Positions 16,664 through 24,390 of a stretch of 52,090 nucleotides of DNA are shown here, piece after piece. The DNA comes from Thermoanaerobaculia bacterium (GTDB lineage: Bacteria; Acidobacteriota; Thermoanaerobaculia; Gp7-AA8), in assembly GCA_017883235.1 (NCBI GenBank), contig JADGNY010000033.1:1-52090 (forward strand), in the 5' to 3' direction. Position numbers and translations under genes: made by a program. Below the pieces are notes generated by a model. That model was not told the origin of the DNA. It saw nothing but the letters and a program-made list of their open reading frames with translations, and ran no database searches. The first letter of the stretch is position 1. Each line of letters begins with the position of its first letter.

Positions 16664-17269
16664 GTGATCAAACAAGACGACGAGCTCGACAAGCTCGAAG
16701 AAGACATCCGCAAGCTGAAGAACAAGTACGACCAGTTCTTCGCCGGGATCCAGAAGTTCCCGCCGATGCACGAGCGGCGGGTGCTCGAGGTCTACATCCA
16801 CGAGCTGGGGAAGCAGAAGATCCGGGACAACACCCGCCGCTTTCGCTACTCGCAGCTCCTGACGCGCTACAACCAGCTTCGCGAGCTGTGGGGCCGCAGG
16901 ATGCGGGAACGGGAGGAGGGCCCTCTCGATTTCCGGCGCCGCTCGGCGTTATTGAACGCGCCCTCCGAACCGCCGGCACCGAAACCGGCGCCAATCCAGG
17001 AGCCGCGCGTAACGTTGCCGAAGGCCGATCCGTATGTAAGGGTGGCGACCGGCGCGAACGGCGACGAGATCCAACGGCTTTACGGTGACATCGAAAAGGA
17101 GCACCTCCGGCTCGGCAAACTGCCGGACATCACCATCGAGCAGTTCCGAACGATGGTGCAGAAGCAGAGCGAATTCGTACGTGAGAAATATCATGTCGCC
17201 GTCGTCGCCTTCCGGGTGGACGTCGTCGACGGCAAAGTGAAATTGAAAGCGAAACCGATTCAGGAATGA
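16664..17269 (+). CDS. MXAN_5187 C-terminal-domain-like protein
   Basis: 201 residues. The first ~90 residues are a charged helical region (DELDKLEEDIRKLKNKYDQF, then RRFRYSQLLTRYNQLRELW) that matches my memory of the 'MXAN_5187 C-terminal-like' family known from myxobacteria. A proline-rich linker (~97-115) leads to a second domain (~125-195) ending in FRVDVVDGKVKLKAKPIQE. The GTG at 16664 is taken as the start because everything upstream is repeat DNA. It overlaps the next gene by ATGA, so the two form an operon. Role unknown; cytosolic. Confidence 0.75.
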   Translation: MIKQDDELDKLEEDIRKLKNKYDQFFAGIQKFPPMHERRVLEVYIHELGKQKIRDNTRRFRYSQLLTRYNQLRELWGRRMREREEGPLDFRRRSALLNAPSEPPAPKPAPIQEPRVTLPKADPYVRVATGANGDEIQRLYGDIEKEHLRLGKLPDITIEQFRTMVQKQSEFVREKYHVAVVAFRVDVVDGKVKLKAKPIQE

Positions 17270-18033
17270 TGATGAAACGACTCCTACTCATAGCCGCATC
17301 GCTGGCGCTGGCCGCCTGCGCAACCACCAGACACCACGATCAGAATCCGTACGAACATCCGTTCTATCAGCGCTATCTGAACACCGGCTCACCGCTGGAT
17401 ATGCAGATCAGCAGCACGATGAACGATCTGCAGGCCAACCCGCGCTCGGCCGCTCTGCACAACAGGATGGGACAACTTCTCCTCCAGAAGGGCTTTCCGA
17501 AGGATGCGGAGACGGAGTTCGAGCGCGCGGTGAACGCCGACGGGCACTTCTACCCGGCCTGGTACAACCTCGGACTGGTGCGCATGTCGCGCGGCGACTT
17601 GATCGGCGCGCATTTCGCCTTCTCCCGGACCGTTCACTACAAGCCCGGCCATTCGGCGGCGCTTTTCCAGCTCGGTCTGATGGAGGAGAAGCGCAACCAT
17701 CAGCGCGCGGCCATCGACTACTACGCGAAGGCATTCCTGATCAATCACTCGCTGCTCGACGTACGCGTCAATCCGCGCATCCTCGACAGCAAGCTGGTCG
17801 ACATCGCCCTGCTGAAGGCGTATCCAAACGAGCACGCCCGCCAGAGCATGTCCATCCAGCCGGCACCTCCGGGCTACATCCAGCAGGGTCTCGAAGCTCC
17901 GTCGACGCAGCCCTCGGCAGAGCAGATCGTGACCCCGTCGCTCCCACTGACAGATCCATCGCAACAGGCACCGCCGCCAACGCCGGGGATGCCTCTGCAA
18001 CCGGCGCCGCAGCCGGCGAAACCGCCGTTGTAA
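17266..18033 (+). CDS. TPR lipoprotein
   Basis: 255 residues. The signal peptide ends in a lipobox LAAC (Cys18 counting from the first Met), so the protein is lipid-anchored. Residues ~50-155 hold three TPRs (SAALHNRMGQLLLQKGFPKD, YPAWYNLGLVRMSRGDL, SAALFQLGLMEEKRNHQ). The C-terminal ~60 residues are Pro/Gln-rich and probably disordered. Its TAA stop codon lies inside the terminus of the downstream GTTGTCTG element (TTGTAACTGCG), so the repeat sets the end of the protein. It is co-translated with the MXAN_5187-like gene. Confidence 0.88.
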   Translation: MMMKRLLLIAASLALAACATTRHHDQNPYEHPFYQRYLNTGSPLDMQISSTMNDLQANPRSAALHNRMGQLLLQKGFPKDAETEFERAVNADGHFYPAWYNLGLVRMSRGDLIGAHFAFSRTVHYKPGHSAALFQLGLMEEKRNHQRAAIDYYAKAFLINHSLLDVRVNPRILDSKLVDIALLKAYPNEHARQSMSIQPAPPGYIQQGLEAPSTQPSAEQIVTPSLPLTDPSQQAPPPTPGMPLQPAPQPAKPPL

Positions 18034-18409
18034 CTGCGCCTTCGGCGCGTTGTCTGCGGCTTTGCCGCGTTGTCTGCGCTGGCGCGCGTTGTCTGCGCGC
18101 GGCGCGTGGCCGGTATTCTGCAGGCAGCGGTACTGCGTGTACGCGGTCGGAGATAGTCGGCATTCTCACACGTTCACTTGAATTGTTCCCTCGAGAGCCT
18201 AGCCACTCCCTTCGTCGAGAGTCCTTCTCCCCCCGCGGTTTCTTGCGGGGGGAGAAGGACTCTCGACGAGGTACAGGGTGCCGACGATTCCATTGAAAGT
18301 GTGAGAAATGCGGGATAGCCGAATTGACGGTTACCCCGACAACCGACAACGCGCGCCAGCGCAGACAACGCGCGGCAAAGCCGCAGACAACGCGCGAAGC
18401 GCAGCTAAA
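18029..18409. repeat. GTTGTCTG palindromic element, copy B, carrying a nested element
   Basis: The left terminus TGTAACTGCG (18029-18038) is matched by an imperfect inverted right terminus CGCAGCTAAA (18400-18409). The left arm has GTTGTCTG units joined by GCGGCTTTGCCGC and GCGCTGGCGCGC type hairpins; the right arm has the CAGACAAC mirror (18350-18400). Between them sits a different element (18160-18311), apparently inserted later. The whole fills the 384-bp gap between the TPR lipoprotein and the kinase gene. Confidence 0.88.
18160..18311. repeat. MITE-like element with long central hairpin, nested in copy B
   Basis: Its ends read GCATTCTCACAC (left) and GTGTGAGAAATGC (right), a terminal inverted repeat. 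Inside, 18212-18236 and 18245-18269 form a perfect 25-bp stem with an 8-base loop. The arm outside the hairpin matches window positions 1-96. The same terminal 13-mer (GCATTTCTCACAC) is found at 21489-21501, at the point where a vapC gene is cut. No ORF; any transposase would act in trans. Confidence 0.82.
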
Positions 18410-18411
18410 CT
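18406..18411 (+). promoter_or_regulatory. -10-like box at the end of element B, kinase gene
   Basis: TAAACT ends six bases before the kinase ATG at 18418. Sixteen bases upstream is CAGACA, part of the element's CAGACAAC unit, which matches TTGACA at four of six positions. The promoter thus appears to be supplied by the repeat. Confidence 0.5.
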
Positions 18412-18417
18412 ACCGCC

Positions 18418-20658
18418 ATGCCTCTCCCACGTGGCGCGCGCCTCGGGCCGTACGAGATCGGAGAGATGATCGGCCGCGGCGGGATGGGCGAGGTCTATCG
18501 CGCGACCGATACCCGCCTCGGACGCGAGGTGGCCGTCAAGGTCCTTTCCCCGCATCTCGCCGATGACCCGGCCTCGCTGGCTCGCTTCCGGCGCGAGGCG
18601 CGCGCCGTCGCCGCGCTGTCGCACACCAACATCGTGGCCGTCTTCGACGTCGGCAGCGAAGGCGGCACGCAGTTCGTCGTCACCGAGCTTCTCGAAGGGG
18701 AAACCCTGCGCGCCAGACTCGGAGCGTCGCCGATGCCCGCCGGCGAAACGCTGCGGATCGCCACTGCCATCGCTGACGGTCTGGCCGAGGCGCACGTGAA
18801 AGGCATCATCCACCGCGATCTGAAACCGGAGAACGTCTTTCTGACGGCGGCCGGCGCCGTAAAGATCCTCGACTTCGGGCTGGCCAGCATGCTGCCCAAC
18901 GCCGGCGCGCCGTTCGATTCGGTCGTGCAAACCGCCGCCCTGACCGAGCCGGGACTGCTCATGGGAACGATCGGCTACACGTCGCCGGAGCAACTGGCCG
19001 CAAAGCCGCTCACGCCGGCCACCGATGTCTTCTCGTTCGGCTGCGTCCTCTTCGAGATGCTCCAGGGACAGATGCCGTTCAAGCGCGACAGCAACATGGA
19101 GGTCATCGCCTCCGTGATGCGCGATGAGCCGTTCAGCCGCGATGACGCGAAACAGTTGCCGCCGGCGATGCGGAGCGTCGTCGAGCGCTGTCTCGAAAAA
19201 CAGCCGGCCGCGCGGTTCCAGAATGGCGCCGAGGTGGCGAAGGCGCTGCGGGAGCTGCCCGAAGACGGATCGTCGCTGCCCACCTCTTCTCTGGATCCCA
19301 CGCTGTTGCGATGGCGCGCAAAGCGCCACTTCCTCGGCTGGTTCATCATCGCGATCTCGTTGCTGCTCGTCGTCCTAATCCTCGTCAGAAATCGATATGA
19401 AGTCGTCGACGACGGCTACGATCTCCGCGCCTCGGATATCACCGGCGACAAAGAAACGCGCCGCCTGACGGCGCTGGCGCTGCACGCCGACAGCGCCGGC
19501 GACCGCTCGGAAGCGATCCAACTGCTGAGCGAGGCGGCCCGGCGCGCGCCCGATTCGCCGCTGCCGGCGGCATTCCTGGCGTCATTCACCCGCTACAACG
19601 GCGACCGGAAGGGGGGCGAGCGATGGTCGGCCGAGACCAGGCGCCGCATGGCCAAGGCGACGTCGCCCTATGAGGCGCTGCTCTGCCGCTACCTCCTGCC
19701 CGAGAACGAAGGGAGGATGGAGATGGGCCTCTCGACGTCGCTCCTGGACTTACGTCCCCGCGCCTGGAGACTGCGGCTGGGGCTCGCGCATCTTCACCTG
19801 AGCCGCCGCGAGACGAAGGCCGCCCTTGCGCAGTTGATGCAGATCGACGTCGGCGCCCCCGACGACCGCCGCCTGGCCATCGTTCTGGCCGACCGCGCCT
19901 CGCTCGGCGACGTGGCGGGCGCCACGCGCGACCTCGCTCGCAGCAAGCTGACCACCCGCCTCGCGCTGCTCGCCTACACGCAGGCGCGCATCGCCTGGAG
20001 CAGCGGCAAGGCAGCCGAGGCCGCGCGCCTGTACGACAGCGCCTCAGAGAACGCCACGATCGATAACCTCCTGCCGGTCGCTATCGAATCGCGCGTGCTC
20101 GCCGGCGTGGCGCGCGTCGGCATGAACGATCTCGAGCAAGCCCAGTCAGCGTTCGATCTGGCGGCGGTAAAAGCACACGACGCCGGCCTTGGCGAGAGCG
20201 AGCTCGAATCCGACGCCTTCGCCGCCTGGGTGGCTGGCCGCCGAGGAGATGCGGAGGGGCTTGCGCGACGGCTCCGGCTCGCCGCGGCGCTCGCCGAACC
20301 CGGTACGACCGACTACGGCGCCCTTCGCCTGTTTGCCGCGCGCGAGCATCTCAACGTCCTCGGGACGACGGCATCCCCTCCAACTGATGAGGAGAGTCCT
20401 GCGGTGGTGACGCTGATCAAAGCACGCGACGCCTGGTCGCAGAACGATCCGGCAACAGCGTCGCGTCTGTTGCAGCAATCACGTTCCGAGGGGATCGACG
20501 CCACCTGGTTCAGCGAGGAAGCCGCCCTCCTCGCCTACGACCTCGGCGGACCGACCCGCGCGTTTCGCGCCGATCCGCCGTATCCAAACCGGCTGCGGTT
20601 CATCGCCATCTGGGAATTGGGAAACCCCCGGATGGGAATCGCTGGTCTGAACCGGTAA
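18418..20658 (+). CDS. Transmembrane serine/threonine protein kinase with extracytoplasmic TPR-like region
   Basis: 746 residues. The cytosolic kinase domain (~11-275) has the Gly loop GRGGMGEVY, Lys41 in VAVKVL, the catalytic loop HRDLKPEN (Asp134), DFG (Asp152) and SPEQ, all intact, so it should be active. A single membrane helix follows (~305-323, FLGWFIIAISLLLVVLILV). The remaining ~420 residues are helical repeats of TPR character, presumably outside the inner membrane as a sensor or scaffold. This layout is typical of Acidobacteriota PknB-like kinases. No ribosome site is seen; the start is only six bases from a -10 box. The kinase acts on unknown partners. Confidence 0.95.
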   Translation: MPLPRGARLGPYEIGEMIGRGGMGEVYRATDTRLGREVAVKVLSPHLADDPASLARFRREARAVAALSHTNIVAVFDVGSEGGTQFVVTELLEGETLRARLGASPMPAGETLRIATAIADGLAEAHVKGIIHRDLKPENVFLTAAGAVKILDFGLASMLPNAGAPFDSVVQTAALTEPGLLMGTIGYTSPEQLAAKPLTPATDVFSFGCVLFEMLQGQMPFKRDSNMEVIASVMRDEPFSRDDAKQLPPAMRSVVERCLEKQPAARFQNGAEVAKALRELPEDGSSLPTSSLDPTLLRWRAKRHFLGWFIIAISLLLVVLILVRNRYEVVDDGYDLRASDITGDKETRRLTALALHADSAGDRSEAIQLLSEAARRAPDSPLPAAFLASFTRYNGDRKGGERWSAETRRRMAKATSPYEALLCRYLLPENEGRMEMGLSTSLLDLRPRAWRLRLGLAHLHLSRRETKAALAQLMQIDVGAPDDRRLAIVLADRASLGDVAGATRDLARSKLTTRLALLAYTQARIAWSSGKAAEAARLYDSASENATIDNLLPVAIESRVLAGVARVGMNDLEQAQSAFDLAAVKAHDAGLGESELESDAFAAWVAGRRGDAEGLARRLRLAAALAEPGTTDYGALRLFAAREHLNVLGTTASPPTDEESPAVVTLIKARDAWSQNDPATASRLLQQSRSEGIDATWFSEEAALLAYDLGGPTRAFRADPPYPNRLRFIAIWELGNPRMGIAGLNR

Positions 20659-20696
20659 GGTGATGAAACGAAGCGGAGTGTGCTTCGCCTTGATGC

Positions 20697-21074
20697 GAGT
20701 GGAGTCCAGGAGTCCGCTAGTCGACTCCACGACCTCACCAGGTGGCCTCCAAGAATCCACTAGTGGACTCCAAAACATCACCAGGTGGCCTCCACGAGTC
20801 CACTAGTAGACGCTAAAACATCACTAGGTGGCCGCCACGAGGTCACTAGGTGGCCTCCAGGAGGTCACTAAGTGGACTCCAGAGGTCACTAGGTGGACTC
20901 CAAAACATCACTAGGTGGCGTCCAGACCTTTACTAGGTGGCCCCCGCGAGTCCACTAGTGGACTCCAAAACATCACTAGGTGGACTCCACGAGTCCACTA
21001 GTGCACTCTAAAACATCACTAGGTGGCCTCCAGACCTGACTAGGTGGCCTCCACGAGTCCGCTAGCGCAGTCTG
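20697..21074. repeat. 21-22 bp degenerate tandem array, about 17 units
   Basis: Units begin AGGTGG or AGTGG and read roughly AGGTGGCCTCCACGAGTCCACT, alternating 21 and 22 bp. Many contain the palindrome TCCACTAGTGGA, and about every second or third carries CCAAAACATC. The mix of 21 and 22 bp steps destroys any reading frame, so the array is non-coding. It starts about 40 bp after the kinase stop. The following 21075-21240 holds no gene I can support. Confidence 0.9.
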
Positions 21075-21240
21075 GAAGTTCGGTGTCGATTCGATACCGC
21101 CACCTCATCTCACGACGTATGAAGTCCAGTTGCAGCCGGACAACCTTCGGTTCCGCGTAGGAGAGCGGGCGTCTCGCCTGCTCTCCCACCGTCGAGCTGT
21201 ATTACACTCCATCGATCGATCGGACAACAGGACACCCAAC

Positions 21241-21450
21241 ATGGCTCGAACGAAAGTATCCCCCAAGTATCAGGTAGTGATCCCGAAGGAAATCCGCGAA
21301 CGCCACGGTCTGAAGCCCGGCCAGGAGATGCAGGTGATCAGCAGAGGCGGCACGATCACGCTCGTTCCTGACCGCCCGCTCTCTGCATTCCGCGGCATTT
21401 TGCGCGGGATGCCCACAACCGGATACCGGGAAAAGAAAGACCGCACATGA
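21241..21450 (+). CDS. AbrB/MazE-type antitoxin
   Basis: 69 residues starting MARTKVSPKYQVVIPKEIRE, the classic swapped-hairpin AbrB DNA-binding sequence, with RHGLKPGQEMQVISRGGTIT completing the barrel. Such proteins bind and repress their own promoter and neutralise a PIN-domain toxin. The next gene (ATG at 21447, overlapping the TGA) begins like a VapC toxin but is cut after ~14 codons, so this antitoxin is now an orphan. The frame is open upstream from 21130 but that part is not protein-like. Confidence 0.88.
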   Translation: MARTKVSPKYQVVIPKEIRERHGLKPGQEMQVISRGGTITLVPDRPLSAFRGILRGMPTTGYREKKDRT

Positions 21451-21557
21451 TTGTGGTCGACTCTTCGGGTTGGTTGGAGTTTCTGACGGCATTTCTCACA
21501 CGCCATGCAGCGTATGGGAAGTACGCGCTCGGACATTGGTTGGGACGGACGGCGTGA
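21447..21557 (+). pseudogene. vapC: Truncated VapC-type PIN toxin
   Basis: The first 14 codons read MIVVDSSGWLEFLT, a standard PIN-domain start with the first acidic residue (Asp5). Then the sequence changes to GCATTTCTCACAC, the terminus of the 18160-18311 element family, and the frame ends after 22 unrelated codons. The other catalytic acids are missing, so the product cannot be a ribonuclease. Confidence 0.8.
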
Positions 21558-21595
21558 TCGGTGCGGCGAGGCGTTTTGAAGTTACGGGTGATCTC

Positions 21596-21825
21596 GCGCC
21601 GGAGGCGCATCGGATATCAGCCGGTGGCAAGCGCGAAAGCGCGCAGCCACCGGAACTGATGCGTGATCATTTCGGAGCCCCGGAGGGGCAGCGGAGAATC
21701 GGAGAATGCAGTACTTGTGGTGAGCTCCGACGCCCCTCCGGGGCTGGAGAAACAGAACCAACCGAGGTCCGGTGGCTGTGCGCTGCGCGCTTGCCACCGG
21801 CTGATGTCCGGTGCGCCTCCGGCGC
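21596..21825. repeat. Nested-palindrome intergenic element (~230 bp)
   Basis: The outer arms 21596-21653 and 21769-21825 are inverted copies (GCCGGTGGCAAGCGCG on the left, CGCGCTTGCCACCGGC on the right). The inner arms 21674-21689 and 21732-21748 carry GGAGCCCCGGAGGGGC and its inverse. It occupies the space between the two broken vapC remnants. Confidence 0.85.
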
Positions 21826-21875
21826 TGAATCCTCCGCATATGCCGGCCTTCTTCAGAGCTTCGGGGCGCTGAATC

Positions 21876-22083
21876 TCACGATCTCTCGACATTTGAAGGT
21901 AACAAGGTAACTGCCGGAAGCGGAAGCTTGCCGAGCTGATACTTGATCGTTGCTTCCCAAAGCGAAACAACGCTCAGCTAGGCGGCCTCCGAGTCCTCGA
22001 CCGCCCGGCGGATGTGGGGGGAGACGCGCTCGTCGCCAGTGATGTACCACAGGAAGATGTGCGTATCGGAGCGGCAGTCTCAT
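21876..22083 (-). pseudogene. vapC: Inactivated VapC-type PIN toxin
   Basis: The ATG overlaps the stop of the Phd antitoxin gene. After MRLPL, a one-base insertion is needed to continue as DTHIFLWYITGDERVSPHIR, then RAVEDSEAA, an in-frame TAG, and LSVVSLWEATIKYQLGKLPL. These are unmistakable PIN-domain blocks. Two lesions (frameshift and nonsense) plus loss of the C-terminal third make it non-functional. Confidence 0.85.
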
Positions 22084-22310
22084 TGCTCGAAATCTCGAAG
22101 GACGTCCTCCGGCAATGGGTCATCAAAGTCATCGGGCACAACGAAGGAACCTGCCACGAGCCCGAAAGGTCTTGGCCGGCGCACGGCTTCGATCGGGCGG
22201 ATCTCCGCGACGGGCCGGTCCTTGTCGGTGACGACAAGTGTTTCACCCTCGATCACACGATGAAGAAATCCTTCCGGATCCCGCTTCACTTCTTCCACGC
22301 TGACGTTCAT
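22080..22310 (-). CDS. Phd/YefM-type antitoxin
   Basis: 76 residues: MNVSVEEVKRDPEGFLHRVI, then EGETLVVTDKDRPVAEIRPI. This is the Phd/YefM N-terminal fold that binds operator DNA; the C-terminal tail (DDFDDPLPEDVLRDFEQ) is the toxin-binding part. The ATGA overlap with the following vapC remnant shows the former operon. Because that toxin gene is broken, this antitoxin is an orphan. TAAACT lies ten bases upstream. Confidence 0.88.
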   Translation of the reverse strand: MNVSVEEVKRDPEGFLHRVIEGETLVVTDKDRPVAEIRPIEAVRRPRPFGLVAGSFVVPDDFDDPLPEDVLRDFEQ

Positions 22311-22319
22311 GACCGAGCG

Positions 22320-22325
22320 AGTTTA
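22320..22325 (-). promoter_or_regulatory. -10-like box of the Phd antitoxin gene
   Basis: TAAACT on the minus strand, nine bases before the ATG, with no ribosome site between; a leaderless arrangement. Confidence 0.45.
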
Positions 22326-22388
22326 GCAAACATCTGTCGCTCACCAGCCGCCGCCCGCACGAATGCGGCGAGAATTGGACCAGCCTTT

Positions 22389-22607
22389 TTACGCGTACAG
22401 GAGACGGCCGCGAGGTTCGGGAACCGTTCTTCCGAGCTGCTGCGCTGTTTCGATCCACTCCTCGATGACAACCCGGACATTCGCGAGCGCCGTCTCGTAC
22501 GTAGGACCATCGGCGGCACACCCCGGAAGCTCGGGAACCTCGGCGATAAACGCCTCGTCCTCCGCACTCCAGTAGATGATGACTTCGTATCGCGGATCAG
22601 ATTGCAT
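22389..22607 (-). CDS. hicB: HicB-like antitoxin
   Basis: 72 residues starting MQSDPRYEVIIYWSAEDEAF, then IAEVPELPGCAADGPTYETA, the HicB partial RNase-H fold. It normally neutralises the HicA mRNA interferase. There is no room for hicA on either side (79 bp to phd, 97 bp to the protease gene), so it is an orphan or acts on a distant partner. GAGG five bases before the ATG at 22607 decides the start over a GTG three codons earlier. Confidence 0.85.
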   Translation of the reverse strand: MQSDPRYEVIIYWSAEDEAFIAEVPELPGCAADGPTYETALANVRVVIEEWIETAQQLGRTVPEPRGRLLYA

Positions 22608-22704
22608 CGTCCTCACCTGCCAACCGGTAGCGTATAACTACTTGCCGCGCCTGCTTCACCGATCTCCTGAAGCAGATCGAGCAGCAGCGATCGCCCCGGA
22701 CACC

Positions 22705-23139
22705 TCAGAACTCGAGTGTGAATTGGTTCCGCGGGCCCGCGTAGGTCAACGTGGCGAGCCGTAGAATGTCACGACCGATTAGACACTGGTACGGCACTCC
22801 TCCCATCCGCGCCTCGATCGCGAAGACATTCTCGACGACGAAGTCTTCTGAGAAGTACACGTTGACGTGATACCGATTGCAGGTCAGCGCCGCGGTCGTC
22901 GAGGGAGTAACGATCGAGGCGACGCCGACCGGCTTGATGCCGAGGCGCGATACGACATCCGGATTCAGGACAGTGGAATGCGCACCGGTGTCGATCACCG
23001 CCGTGACAAGCTGTGGCGATGCAACGCGGACACCGAGGGGCGTGAGCGCGTTGATCAGCTCACGTGATGGCCCCACCGAAATCTGAAGACCGGGACCAGA
23101 GGCGAGCAGATCGGCAACGGTACTGGTGAATGTCGGCAA
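22705..23139 (-). CDS. Retropepsin-like aspartic protease
   Basis: 144 residues. The catalytic motif VTAVIDTGAHSTVL (Asp50-Thr-Gly) and the second hydrophobic block CLIGRDILRLATLTYAG are those of single-lobe, retroviral-type aspartic proteases, which act as dimers. There is no signal peptide, so it is probably cytosolic. The start is a TTG directly after the stop of the upstream small gene, with GGGGATG as ribosome site; the two genes form an operon. Substrate unknown. Confidence 0.85.
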   Translation of the reverse strand: MPTFTSTVADLLASGPGLQISVGPSRELINALTPLGVRVASPQLVTAVIDTGAHSTVLNPDVVSRLGIKPVGVASIVTPSTTAALTCNRYHVNVYFSEDFVVENVFAIEARMGGVPYQCLIGRDILRLATLTYAGPRNQFTLEF

Positions 23140-23391
23140 TCACATCCCCAGATTGAACGACGTGAAGTTCAAAGGCACGTCCGCCTCGACGATGTGCTTC
23201 ACGAGGAATGCTTCGTTCCCAAACCGGCGGTACCCCTCTCGAATGGCCTCCGCTTCGCTCCCGAACGTGTCGACGAGATCCCTGCCCTTCACGAGCGCGT
23301 ACTTACCCGGAGCGCGATCGAGAAGGCTCAACCTCAGTCGTTCGAACACATCGAGCTCAGTCTGCAGTGTGATGGTTCCGGATGTGGTCAT
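23140..23391 (-). CDS. Small protein, DUF5678-like, paired with the retropepsin gene
   Basis: 83 residues. The core (PGKYALVKGRDLVDTFGSEA, then EAIREGYRRFGNEAFLVKHI) resembles DUF5678, a short domain often found next to aspartyl proteases. GGAGAG precedes the ATG at 23391; the long upstream extension of the frame is not protein-like. It abuts the protease gene and is probably its regulator or substrate (inference). Family call is from memory. Confidence 0.65.
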   Translation of the reverse strand: MTTSGTITLQTELDVFERLRLSLLDRAPGKYALVKGRDLVDTFGSEAEAIREGYRRFGNEAFLVKHIVEADVPLNFTSFNLGM

Positions 23392-23573
23392 GATCGCTCT
23401 CCGACGAGGTCCGTTGATCGTGAGTCGAATGATAGCAGTCGAGCCGCCGCGGAGCGGCGGCCCCGATAAATTCTGCACAAAACACAGATCCCACTCTCCA
23501 GTCCGACCTATTAGCGTAGACGGTTGGGCTTGGTCCACATCTCGTGTGAGACCTTCGGATGTGACCCGAACTG

Positions 23574-23783
23574 TCACTTCTTAGATTCGTACGTTCGCAG
23601 AGCTGTGTATGTTTTTTGCCGCGACGGATCATCGGCGAATTCTCCGACCACACTCGAAAGCGTTTCGTTGAGGTCCGCCAAACGGCGATCAATACTCTCA
23701 AGAGCCTTCACGAGGCGCTTGCCGACCAGAAACATCGACTGCTCGTTCGGATAATTCACGTTGTCGAGTTCGTCTTGTGCCAT
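23574..23783 (-). CDS. Small hypothetical protein
   Basis: 69 residues: MAQDELDNVNYPNEQSMFLV, then a probable amphipathic or coiled-coil helix (GKRLVKALESIDRRLADLNE) and a polar tail. AAAGGAG seven bases before the ATG makes it very likely to be translated. No family recognised. It stands alone between the protease pair and the secreted protein. Confidence 0.7.
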   Translation of the reverse strand: MAQDELDNVNYPNEQSMFLVGKRLVKALESIDRRLADLNETLSSVVGEFADDPSRQKTYTALRTYESKK

Positions 23784-23865
23784 TGCTATGCTCCTTTCGC
23801 CATTGTAAGCGACATGTTGGTATATGAGCGGTTGTGTGCGGCTCCATGGCGGGTGCTGCGCCGAG

Positions 23866-24390
23866 TTAGGTTGCTGGTGCGGCATTCGCCTTTCGAGCAC
23901 CGTTGATGAGGGACTCAATGACTTCTTCGACGGTTGAGTTGACGCTATCCTTCGGTGACCCAGGCGGCGCCACCAGCTTCTTCAACTTAGGGTCATAGCT
24001 CATCGTCGCCCGATCTACCCCGACCGCTCTCCAGATAATCACTTGAATGTTTCGATCGGGCGCGAGAGGTGAAACAACCTTGGCCGTCAGCAGCACCTCG
24101 ACCGCATATTCCGCACCACCGCCGCCTGTGCTCTTGCCAGTAACGATGACTTCGACCTCAGGGAGATCGTCATTGGTCGATCCCAGCAATTTGGCCGTTT
24201 CGAGCTTTGATCGGACCAACCGCTGTACGTGCTGCGCCTCGACTTGAAGTACTTCGGCGCCCTGAAGGTTCAGGGTCACGTGTACGTTGGGAGACACAGC
24301 CTTGAGTCCTGCGAGGTTGGCCCACGGTGTAGTTCCGTCGGCGGCCGCGCTAGTCGCGAGTAACAACACTACTAACGCAAACCGCCTCAT
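23866..24390 (-). CDS. Secreted hypothetical protein
   Basis: 174 residues with a clear signal peptide (MRRFALVVLLLATSAAADG). The mature part has alternating strands (VHVTLNLQGAEVLQVEAQ, EVEVIVTGKSTGGGGAEY, AVEVLLTAKVV, IQVIIWRAVGVD) and a C-terminal helix (TVEEVIESLINGARKANA). It has no lipobox or cysteine. No family recognised; periplasmic location is the only firm inference. Confidence 0.75.
   Translation of the reverse strand: MRRFALVVLLLATSAAADGTTPWANLAGLKAVSPNVHVTLNLQGAEVLQVEAQHVQRLVRSKLETAKLLGSTNDDLPEVEVIVTGKSTGGGGAEYAVEVLLTAKVVSPLAPDRNIQVIIWRAVGVDRATMSYDPKLKKLVAPPGSPKDSVNSTVEEVIESLINGARKANAAPAT

Noticed and set aside
20697-21074. CRISPR array
   Set aside because: Units of 21-22 bp are contiguous and degenerate with no unique spacers of 25-40 bp, and no cas genes are present.
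22617-22704. hicA remnant upstream of hicB
   Set aside because: Translations of this 88-bp gap show no HicA motif (no G-S-H-block), so no pseudogene is claimed.
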